Assembly (NCBI GenBank): GCA_009881125.1
Contig: WXFH01000239.1
Coordinates: 1-30,428 of the forward strand
From: Acidaminobacter sp.
GTDB lineage: Bacteria; Bacillota_A; Clostridia; Peptostreptococcales; Acidaminobacteraceae
Length of the DNA: 30,428 nucleotides
Direction: 5' to 3'
Of this stretch, positions 7,647 through 14,137 are shown piece by piece (positions within the stretch are counted from its first letter, which is position 1; each line of letters opens with the position of its first letter). Position numbers and translations under genes: made by a program. The notes beneath the pieces were generated by a model. It was given only the letters and a program-made list of their open reading frames with translations, did not search any database and was not told the DNA's origin.

Positions 7647-8918
7647 TTACTTCATCTTTCTCAGACGAATGGCGGCTGATTCTGCGTGAGCGGCCATGCC
7701 TTCGATGGTAGACTGGTTCACCGTAATTTCAGCAAGCAACTTCATTCCATCCTGAGAGACCCACTGATGTGTCAGCCATTTGAGGAATGTGCCCACCCAA
7801 ACGCCGCCAGTATAGCGTGCTGCTCTCGCAGTTGGCAATGTATGGTTTGTTCCGGCAACTTTGTCTGCAAACACTTCAGCTGTCTCTACGCCAAGAAATG
7901 CAGCACCGTAGTTTGTGAGTTTCGGCAACAACACTTTAGGATATTTTGTGTGAATTTCAAGGTGTTCTGGTGCCCAGTCGTTTGCGACATGCGCTGCTTC
8001 ATTCAGATCAGAGACTACTACAACTTCACCTTGGTTTTCCCAAGCTACTCTGGCTACATCTGCAGTTGACAATACACTCAATTGTTTTTCAACTTCTGCG
8101 ATTGTTTCAACAGCTAATTGTCGTGACGTCGTAGCAAGCAAACATCTGGCATTTGGATCATGTTCGAGCTGCCCGAGAAGGTCTGCAGCAATGATATCTG
8201 CTTCACCAGTTTCATCTGCAATAATTAGGATTTCACTTGGTCCAGCCTGTAAGTCGAGTCCAACGATCCCATTTACCTGTCTCTTCGCTTCGGTGACCCA
8301 CTTGTTTCCTGGCCCCGCAATGATGTCAACCGGCTTAATCGTTTCTGTGCCGTAAGCCATGGCTGCAATTGCCTGGACGCCGCCAATGCAATAAACATCA
8401 TCTACGCCTGATTCCTGAGCAGCATACAGGACCGCAGGATGCACTTTTCCGTCGCTTCTTGGAGGTGTACACGCTATAACGCGTTTGGAACCGGCAACTT
8501 TAGCCGGCACGATCAGCATCTGAGCTGCGGACAAAATTGGATAACGTCCACCCGGCACGTATGTACCAACGTTTTCAACAGGGATTAATCTATGTCCGAG
8601 GTGAATGCCCGGGTAAATTTCTGCTTCAAACTCTGACAGCGACTCCCGCTGCGCTTTCGCGAAATTTCTGATTTGGTTGATCCCAAAATTAATATCTTCT
8701 TTCAGAGTCAACGGAACTTCTTTTCTGGCGTTGTAAAACTCTTCTTCCGTCACTTTGAGAGCTCTTCGATCAATCTTATCAAATTTCTTTGCCAATTCGT
8801 AAACGGCTTGATCTCCGCCGACTTTTACCTGTTGAATCAAATCCGCAACGGTTACTCTAAGTTCACTGAGATCCTCTGCTTTAGCTGGCTTTGCTTCTTT
8901 CAAATACTCATATGCCAT
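7647..8918 (-). CDS. Histidinol-dehydrogenase-family NAD-dependent alcohol dehydrogenase
   Basis: The 423-residue protein has the HisD fold and its landmarks: VGTYVPGGRYPILSAAQML, DIIAGPGNKWVTEAKRQV, DLQAGPSEILIIAD, the zinc pair GQLEHDP (Gln250/His253), DKVAGTNHTLPT, and the C-terminal EGMAAHAESAAIR carrying another zinc-ligand histidine. The family oxidises a primary alcohol to a carboxylate in two NAD steps. The start at 8918 has GAGGAGG 9 bases upstream; an in-frame ATG ten codons earlier lacks a site. No other histidine-biosynthesis gene is nearby and the context is catabolic. It is therefore probably a HisD paralogue acting on a different substrate, like the dihydroxypropanesulfonate dehydrogenase HpsN. 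The substrate is unknown. Confidence 0.9.
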   Translation of the reverse strand: MAYEYLKEAKPAKAEDLSELRVTVADLIQQVKVGGDQAVYELAKKFDKIDRRALKVTEEEFYNARKEVPLTLKEDINFGINQIRNFAKAQRESLSEFEAEIYPGIHLGHRLIPVENVGTYVPGGRYPILSAAQMLIVPAKVAGSKRVIACTPPRSDGKVHPAVLYAAQESGVDDVYCIGGVQAIAAMAYGTETIKPVDIIAGPGNKWVTEAKRQVNGIVGLDLQAGPSEILIIADETGEADIIAADLLGQLEHDPNARCLLATTSRQLAVETIAEVEKQLSVLSTADVARVAWENQGEVVVVSDLNEAAHVANDWAPEHLEIHTKYPKVLLPKLTNYGAAFLGVETAEVFADKVAGTNHTLPTARAARYTGGVWVGTFLKWLTHQWVSQDGMKLLAEITVNQSTIEGMAAHAESAAIRLRKMK

Positions 8919-9009
8919 TTTGACTGGCCTCCTCAAAATTGTCAACATTTAACCGTGATTTTTTAAGCTGCCTAACCTTTGTTGCTTTAAAAGTCGCATA
9001 GAAGTCGGA

Positions 9010-9819
9010 CTATTTTACCGGAGGTACTACCCCGACAGGATATCTGAATTTTACGTCCTCAATGATCTTACTTATGTAGTCGACTGCCTGAGTAACAATT
9101 TGTTCCCCTTTTTCAGTTGTCGCTCTTGTTGCCCAGCCTATTACGCCGGTTTCCAATTCCTTGTATTCAGGTCTGGCCATTGTACCTTCGAAGTAGAACA
9201 TCTGGCCAGGTTTTGGTGACATGCCCGGCAGACTTACGAATTCTCTGCTGACCAGCGGTTCTCCGCCATCATCCACAGCCTTGCTCATATCTACGTATTC
9301 AGGATACATATATAATGCCAAAGATGTCTCTGCTTCATCCGCATGAACCATTGGCGTTGAAAGCACTGTTTGATTGTCTCTCAGAAGATCATACCAGTGA
9401 CAAGATAATGTGAAGAATCCTTCCAAACCTAATTTATGTACAGCAACCATTGTTGTTGAAAGTTGCCCGTGTGCAGATAAAATAAAGAATTTCTTGTAGC
9501 CCGTAAATGACGCGGCTCGAATAATATCACAGAGCAACCCTATATGAGTTTCATAAGAAAGCGGGAGGTTTCCCGGCATGTACCAGTGATGATATGGGTG
9601 TGCGCCATATTGCATAAGCGGCAGCAGCATTGCGCCTGTCTTTTCAGCAATGCGTTCTGCTAATCCCTTAGCGTTATAGGCATCACTGCCGCATGGGCAA
9701 TGAGGTCCGTGCTGCTCAATGGCTCCAATAGGCAAAATCGCAATATCACACTCTTTGACATCTTCCAAAATTTCATCTTTTGATAATTGGTCCCACCACA
9801 AGTATTTTCTCTTCAACAT
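9010..9819 (-). CDS. Creatininase-family amidohydrolase
   Basis: This metal-dependent hydrolase belongs to a family that opens cyclic amides (creatinine), acts in the alternative inositol route (IolN on dehydro-inosose) and processes cofactor peptides (MftE). The start at 9819 has GAGGAG 7 bases upstream; the ATG six codons earlier lacks a site. In the 269-residue protein the metal-binding motif reads LPIGAIEQHGPHCPCGSD, with Glu35, His37 and Asp46. The central histidine appears in LSAHGQ, where creatininase usually has NGHGGN, and the final glutamate in MVHADEAETS. The variant SAHGQ suggests an altered substrate pocket. It is the first gene after an operator-controlled promoter and so heads the enzyme operon. 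Substrate is unknown; ring opening of a lactam or lactone-like intermediate is plausible (inference). Confidence 0.9.
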   Translation of the reverse strand: MLKRKYLWWDQLSKDEILEDVKECDIAILPIGAIEQHGPHCPCGSDAYNAKGLAERIAEKTGAMLLPLMQYGAHPYHHWYMPGNLPLSYETHIGLLCDIIRAASFTGYKKFFILSAHGQLSTTMVAVHKLGLEGFFTLSCHWYDLLRDNQTVLSTPMVHADEAETSLALYMYPEYVDMSKAVDDGGEPLVSREFVSLPGMSPKPGQMFYFEGTMARPEYKELETGVIGWATRATTEKGEQIVTQAVDYISKIIEDVKFRYPVGVVPPVK

Positions 9820-10014
9820 GTCATTTCTCCTCGCCATAATTTTTTAGATTGACAACACAACAACCTCTTGCTAGTTTGAATATTCTGTCAATTTTGGTTC
9901 TGGAGGGGCACTCCCCTAAGTAAAGATGAAAAGAATCGATTTTTGTTCAATTACTCAGCAAAACTGGATTAAATCTGAACTTCATGTAAAAATTTTTGAT
10001 TTTGATTAATTCGT

Positions 10015-10026
10015 GAATACGCATTC
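10015..10026. promoter_or_regulatory. LacI-type operator of the creatininase operon
   Basis: GAATACGCATTC matches the local consensus at 11 of 12 positions and extends to TGAATACGCATTCA as an inverted repeat. It begins 12 bases downstream of the predicted -10 box on the minus strand, overlapping the start of transcription, in the same arrangement as the transporter operator. Confidence 0.78.
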
Positions 10027-10038
10027 ATGCTTTACTCT

Positions 10039-10068
10039 ATTATTACTACTTAAAGCAAAAGGTGTCAA
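10039..10068 (-). promoter_or_regulatory. Sigma-A promoter for the creatininase/HisD-like/SnoaL operon
   Basis: On the minus strand a perfect TTGACA (10063-10068) is followed after 18 bases by AATAAT (10039-10044), 5 of 6 to the -10 consensus. The operator palindrome lies just downstream. It would drive the creatininase, dehydrogenase and SnoaL-like genes, and by read-through the nitrilase gene. Confidence 0.7.
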
Positions 10069-10164
10069 GTTGTTTTTAAGTTCATAATAGAATTGACGGC
10101 GTATTTTCCTATGATATCTATCCACTTTTCGAATGTAGTATTTCCCTATTGATTAAGAATCACT

Positions 10165-10197
10165 CCAAAAAATAAAACTACCCGCTAAGCAGGTAGT
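10165..10197 (-). terminator. Terminator of the LacI-family gene
   Basis: On the minus strand ACTACC pairs with GGTAGT (10177-10182 with 10192-10197) around a short loop with a further GC/GC pairing. TTTTATTTTTT follows. It lies just after the lacI-like stop codon and would insulate it from the creatininase promoter. Confidence 0.72.
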
Positions 10198-10225
10198 CAA
10201 ATTAACTGGATCTATTGAATTTAAA

Positions 10226-11245
10226 TCAAAGGTTCTTCACAGTTGAACGTTTTATAAGTTTTCCTTGAAAAAGTTTCAATTCCGGCTCTGAATCTCGATT
10301 TTCAATACTTCTCAGAAGCATTTCAATGCCGGTATCCACCATTTCATCAAACGGCTGTCTGACAGTGGTGAGATCATAAGGCGGCCAAGATGCTACTGCG
10401 ACGTCATCATACCCTACCACAGAAACATCCTCAGGCACCCTCAGCCCTAAATCATGGCGGGCTGCATCCATGACGCCAAGCGCTAAAACATCCCCTGCAC
10501 AGAAAATCGCATCCGGCCTGTCGGGCCTTTCAAGTAGCCGTTTTCCAACACTTCTTCCGGCATCATAGAAGTATTCTCCGGCATAATCAATAATAAAATC
10601 CTCAATACCCCGTTCTCTAATCCGATCGCCAAAGCCTTTCAAGCGATCCACCGTGGTTGTCACCATTTCTCCGCCGCCAAGAAAAGCCAGCCGCTTGTGC
10701 CCGGTATCCAACAAGCAATTGGCTACCATGCGTCCACCTTCTACGTTATCAGAGCTGACGGCATTCACTTGGGTCCCCAGAATGTAACGATTGAATAAGA
10801 GAACTTTGGTTCCTTGCCGGGCGCAAACATCTGCCATTTTAGAAGATAGGGTCGCTGCTGTGATGATCAGGCCATCTACCTGATACTGAAGGACTCTAAA
10901 AATGACATCATCCAGGACCTGGTCAGGCTCAACGTTAAATAAGAGAACCTGTTTGCCTGCTTTTTGCAATTTTCTTGAGATCATGTCCAGTGTTGGAAGA
11001 AAAAAGCCTTTGCTCAACTGAGTGACGATCCCAATTATGTCCGTTCTTTGAGAGGTAAGGCTGCGAGCGATTGCATTTGGCTTATAGCCGAGTTCGAGAA
11101 CAGCTGCCAGAACTTTCTCACAGGTTTCCGGCGCTACCTTCTTATCAGATGAAAACACTCGTGAAACCGTAGGCTGAGAAACACCCGCTAGACGCGCCAC
11201 ATCTTTTGCAGTAATTCTGCGTTCCTCAATTTTTTTGTTAACCAT
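10226..11245 (-). CDS. LacI-family transcriptional regulator
   Basis: This 339-residue DNA-binding regulator has the standard layout. The N-terminal helix-turn-helix and hinge helix occupy about residues 11-60 (ITAKDVARLAGVSQPTVSRV, then YKPNAIARSL). A periplasmic-binding-protein-like sensor domain follows, including DGLIITAATLSS and the C-terminal VSVVGYDDVAVASWPPYDLTTVRQP. The ATG has a GGGGGCG site. It sits at the head of the cluster, and GAATACGYATTC-type palindromes lie before it, before the creatininase operon and before the transporter operon. Its most likely job is to repress all three and itself until the transported compound or a breakdown product binds. Regulon assignment is inference from site positions. 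Confidence 0.92.
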   Translation of the reverse strand: MVNKKIEERRITAKDVARLAGVSQPTVSRVFSSDKKVAPETCEKVLAAVLELGYKPNAIARSLTSQRTDIIGIVTQLSKGFFLPTLDMISRKLQKAGKQVLLFNVEPDQVLDDVIFRVLQYQVDGLIITAATLSSKMADVCARQGTKVLLFNRYILGTQVNAVSSDNVEGGRMVANCLLDTGHKRLAFLGGGEMVTTTVDRLKGFGDRIRERGIEDFIIDYAGEYFYDAGRSVGKRLLERPDRPDAIFCAGDVLALGVMDAARHDLGLRVPEDVSVVGYDDVAVASWPPYDLTTVRQPFDEMVDTGIEMLLRSIENRDSEPELKLFQGKLIKRSTVKNL

Positions 11246-11264
11246 GCCAGCGCCCCCATAATAA

Positions 11265-11276
11265 GTATACGTATTC
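11265..11276. promoter_or_regulatory. LacI-type operator in front of the regulator gene
   Basis: GTATACGTATTC matches the local consensus GAATACGTATTC at 11 of 12 positions. It lies 20 bases before the start codon of the LacI-family gene and just after a TATAAA-like sequence on the minus strand, which suggests autoregulation. Confidence 0.7.
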
Positions 11277-11597
11277 TCTATTTATAAAAATAAATGTGTC
11301 ATCATCTTTTCAAACCCTGACACCATCATATCTCATTTATAAAATTTAATAAATATCAGAAAATTCAGAATGATTTTAAATAATCTGGCTCATTTCTACC
11401 CTTTAACAATTTCATTACTCAATATTATCTCCGAATTATATAATTATGTCACGGTTCGGACAAATACTTTCAAAATGTCCACAGTTTCAGCCCAATATGC
11501 CGACCGAACAATTAGGAACAGACGGTTTTTAATTTAATTTGTTAAAAATAATACAAAAAATCAAACGAATCTTCTACAATAAAAAATTAACAATCAA

Positions 11598-11603
11598 TAT
11601 AAT
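11598..11603 (+). promoter_or_regulatory. Possible -10 box for the UroD/MtaA-like gene
   Basis: TATAAT lies 34 bases before the ATG on the plus strand. There is no good TTGACA-like hexamer 16-18 bases upstream, so either an activator helps or the match is chance in A+T-rich DNA. Confidence 0.35.
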
Positions 11604-11636
11604 TAGAACTAAATTAAACCTACGAGGTGGCTCATT

Positions 11637-12644
11637 ATGAACATGACAAATTGGTTCTCAGAAATGATTGCTTCTCCCACAAAGAAGGCCATACCGGTCT
11701 TGTCTTTTCCTGCTATCCAACTACTTGATATAAGTGTTGTTGATCTTATATCTGACAGTAAAAAGCAGGCAGTGGGTATGAAACTGATTTCAGAGAAAGT
11801 GAACTCAGCTGCTGCTTTAAGTATGATGGATTTATCTGTTGAAGCCGAGTCCTTCGGATCGAAAATTAAATTTTGCGATGACGAAGTACCTACCGTTATT
11901 GGGAAAATAATTTCAACTTTTGAAGAGGCAGAAGCGTTAAAAATTCCCGATGTCGGCAGTGGCAGAACAGGCGTTTACATTGAAGCGATCCGACTGGCGG
12001 CGCAGTCAATTAATGACAAACCTGTATTTGGCGGCGTGATAGGGCCATTTTCACTGGCTGGCCGATTAATGGATGTCTCAGAAGCTATGATCTATTGTTA
12101 TGAAGACCCCGACATGGTCCATATTGTCCTTGAAAAAGTTACAGACTTTTTGATTGAATATAGTAAAGCTTACAAAGCTGCAGGCGCCAACGGTATAGTT
12201 ATGGCAGAACCACTAGCCGGTCTGTTATCACCGGGATTAGTTGAGGAATTTTCATCTTCCTATGTGAAGAAAATCGTAAACGCTGTCCAGGATGAGAATT
12301 TTGCGATAGTATACCACAACTGTGGAAACGCAACCATTCCGAGCATAAATTCAATCTTGGGAACCAATGCCACCGCATTTCACTTTGGAGATGCCATTGA
12401 TATGCGTGACATGATGAAATATATTCCTGAAAATATTGTTGCAATGGGCAACATCTCACCTTCACAACAATTTAAAAACGGAACCGTTGAATCTATAACA
12501 ACCGAAACGCTTAGTCTGCTTAAGGACTGCGCAAAATATCCAAATTTCATAATTTCATCCGGTTGCGATATCCCACCACTTACAAGTTGGGATAACATCC
12601 AGGCGTTTTTTGATGCAGTGGATGACTACTACAAAAACATCTGA
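11637..12644 (+). CDS. Uroporphyrinogen-decarboxylase-family methyltransferase, MtaA/CmuA-like
   Basis: The 335-residue protein is of the UroD superfamily branch that transfers methyl groups from corrinoid proteins to a thiol or other acceptor, rather than making haem. It shows the zinc-binding pattern of that branch: VYHNCGNAT with His227 and Cys229, and SSGCDIPP with Cys310. It also has the family stretches GPFSLAGRLMD and AMGNISP. The start ATG has GAGGTGG 6 bases upstream. No corrinoid protein or partner methyltransferase gene is adjacent, so partners must be elsewhere. In methanogens MtaA/MtbA methylate coenzyme M; in anaerobic bacteria related proteins work in one-carbon catabolism of methoxylated or methylated compounds. 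The acceptor here is unknown. It is the only plus-strand gene besides the ECF component. Confidence 0.85.
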   Translation: MNMTNWFSEMIASPTKKAIPVLSFPAIQLLDISVVDLISDSKKQAVGMKLISEKVNSAAALSMMDLSVEAESFGSKIKFCDDEVPTVIGKIISTFEEAEALKIPDVGSGRTGVYIEAIRLAAQSINDKPVFGGVIGPFSLAGRLMDVSEAMIYCYEDPDMVHIVLEKVTDFLIEYSKAYKAAGANGIVMAEPLAGLLSPGLVEEFSSSYVKKIVNAVQDENFAIVYHNCGNATIPSINSILGTNATAFHFGDAIDMRDMMKYIPENIVAMGNISPSQQFKNGTVESITTETLSLLKDCAKYPNFIISSGCDIPPLTSWDNIQAFFDAVDDYYKNI

Positions 12645-13083
12645 TTTAAGGCCTCAAGACTCGACTTTGTTTGAAACCATCCTATAATCGCTGCAAACTC
12701 ATGTACAAATGGCAACGAAAAGATTCTTGCGGTGAAATGATATCTCATGTTCCGGTGAAATAGGTTTGCTTTTTAAGGATTAAATTTGGGGTTTTAGATC
12801 ACACTGCTCCTCGAATAAATAGGTCTTCAGGGAATCCCACATGTCTCATCAGCCCCTGACATTATCTCTCCAGGGTTTTTTGTACCCCCGGTGGATCACC
12901 TTTCCAATGGTTACTCTTGGTGTAACAACGGCGTAGAATATCCCATGAGTCGCAACAAGGGAAGAGCTGGCGCTCTGGTTCGGGAAAGACGAGGCATCAG
13001 AAGCGGAATAAAGTACAGATGATAAGACTCTTAAACAGATTTAACCAGATAACGGCAGATAACAGTAATTGGAGGATTTAAAA
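12645..13083. other. Non-coding stretch before the ECF gene with possible leader RNA and element remnants
   Basis: No credible long ORF is seen in about 440 bases. Two direct repeats CGGTGAAAT (12730-12738 and 12753-12761) lie 23 bases apart. Further on, the stretch 12880-13015 has several short inverted repeats: CACC/GGTG around 12888-12913 and AGAGC/GCTCT at 12963-12976. This part is structured and could be a riboswitch-like leader, but I could not match it to a known class. A 25-codon ORF at 12945-13022 has no supporting evidence. Confidence 0.4.
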
Positions 13084-13602
13084 GTGAACCATACAAAATC
13101 TTTGATCCGTGGCGCGCTAATCATTGCGTTGGGACTTCTGGTACCAACGGTCTTTCATCTCACCTCTGTCAGCGGAACCATATTTCTTCCAATGCATTTG
13201 CCAATTCTCGTCGGTGCAGCTTTTGTCAACCCTTGGATTGCTTTGATCGCAGGTGCGCTTACTCCGCTGACGAGCTCTATTGCTACGGGGATGCCGCCAC
13301 TTTTTCCAATCGCCTTTCTTATGGCCTTTGAACTTGCCGCTTATGGATGGACCATGTCATGGCTGATCAACAAACACCGCGTGAATGTTTATGCCGCACT
13401 TGTCATTTCCATGCTGGTCGGTCGCGTTGTCCTTGGTATCGCCGCGGTTGCGACGACGACTTTGTTCGCCGTTCAAATGAATCCGGTCATGTATATGAAA
13501 AGTGCTGTGCTGACAGGCCTTCCAGGCATGACGCTGCAGCTTCTAGTGGTTCCCGTTCTTATAAAGGCTTTGTCTTCATCCCTGCAACTCAGAAGAGGGT
13601 AA
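13084..13602 (+). CDS. ECF transporter S component (substrate-binding membrane subunit)
   Basis: This small integral membrane protein binds a vitamin or cofactor precursor and works with a shared ECF energy module encoded elsewhere. The start is GTG at 13084 with GGAGG 8 bases upstream; the longer TTG-start reading would place the ribosome-binding site inside the gene. From GTG the protein has 172 residues with five to six hydrophobic segments. It has the motif IFLPMHLPILVGAAFVNPW near residue 35, which resembles the S components of the PanT/HmpT/CblT kind. No T or A subunit gene is nearby, as is common for group II ECF systems. The substrate is not determined. A transposase fragment begins directly after the gene on the opposite strand, so the last residues could have been altered by the junction. 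Confidence 0.8.
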   Translation: MNHTKSLIRGALIIALGLLVPTVFHLTSVSGTIFLPMHLPILVGAAFVNPWIALIAGALTPLTSSIATGMPPLFPIAFLMAFELAAYGWTMSWLINKHRVNVYAALVISMLVGRVVLGIAAVATTTLFAVQMNPVMYMKSAVLTGLPGMTLQLLVVPVLIKALSSSLQLRRG

Positions 13603-13929
13603 AAGGGCATGCTGCAAATATCTCAGATCAAGGAAGCCACCGAAGTGGCCATCATTGATTTTAGCGAGATTCACACGAATGCCTAAATTGGCTTCGAGAT
13701 TCACATCTTCAAAGTAATCATGCATCCCGGATAGTGGATGATGATCATCTGCAATATTGACCAGGATCATTTTTACAAGTGTTCCGTAAGGTATTTCTGG
13801 TGGCCATCCTGCTGGTTGAGTCAGCAACTGATTAAACACATCATTAACGCCTGTTTGCTCAAAACGACCGGTGATTAATCCTGCTTTGCCATTACTGTTT
13901 GACTTTATCTGATCAAATCGGATATCCAT
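13576..13929 (-). pseudogene. Truncated IS1634-type transposase (DUF4277 N-terminal part)
   Basis: The reading frame of 117 residues matches the N-terminal domain of IS1634-family transposases (DUF4277). It includes FEQTGVNDVFNQLLTQ, GTLVKMILVNIADDHHPLSG, MHDYFEDVNLEANLGIRV and LNDGHF-like INDGHFGGFLDL. Full transposases of this family run to about 450-600 residues with a DDE core. Here the frame breaks off after the first hundred residues, at the end of the ECF gene. The last 14 residues or so are likely read-through into unrelated DNA. It is a dead remnant that marks an insertion or deletion event beside the Wadjet operon. Confidence 0.75.
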
Positions 13930-14070
13930 CAGAATCGCTCTTCGTAAAACCTTGATATTACTATTATTCGAGGTCGATTTAAAATCATTTTTGTAAATAT
14001 CGGAAACAGATAAAATCTTATACGGAAATTTTAATTGGGCGGAATTTGAGAGATATAGTTATAAACTTCG

Positions 14071-14100
14071 GAAAAACGACCATCGGCAGCCGATGGTCGT
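14071..14100 (-). terminator. Rho-independent terminator of the Wadjet operon
   Basis: ACGACCATCGGC (14076-14087) pairs with GCCGATGGTCGT (14089-14100), a 12-bp stem of which the innermost pairs must open to form the loop. On the minus strand TTTTTC follows. It lies about 40 bases after the jetD stop codon. The core ACCATCGGC recurs in other hairpins of this window. Confidence 0.8.
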
Positions 14101-14137
14101 TCGTGTTCAATAAACTTCCCACTTGCAGACATTTTTG

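Larger units (their letters stand above)
9838..10225. other. Intergenic control region between LacI gene and creatininase operon
   Basis: This stretch of nearly 390 bp has no credible ORF. It holds the lacI terminator (10165-10197), the creatininase-operon promoter (10039-10068) and its operator (10015-10026). A leader of about 190 nt follows before the gene. Nothing else is recognised in it. Confidence 0.6.
11246..11636. other. Divergent intergenic region between LacI gene and methyltransferase-like gene
   Basis: This is a 391-bp, very A+T-rich stretch without an ORF. It contains the operator at 11265-11276 near the lacI-like gene and a perfect -10 box TATAAT at 11598-11603 about 34 bases before the plus-strand gene. 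The -35 for that box is poor. No copy of the operator is found near the plus-strand gene, so it is probably outside the regulon. Confidence 0.5.

Noticed and set aside
7647..8918. Calling the dehydrogenase hisD of histidine biosynthesis
   Set aside because: No other his gene is adjacent, and operator sites place it in a catabolic regulon.
12880..13015. Moco, cobalamin or THF riboswitch before the ECF gene
   Set aside because: Some G-rich GGGAA-like pieces are suggestive, but the conserved cores of these classes as I recall them could not be placed, so no class is named.
13347..13658. Plus-strand ORF overlapping the end of the ECF gene in another frame
   Set aside because: It is rich in Cys, His and Arg, as expected from out-of-frame reading of a membrane protein gene, and has no start signals.
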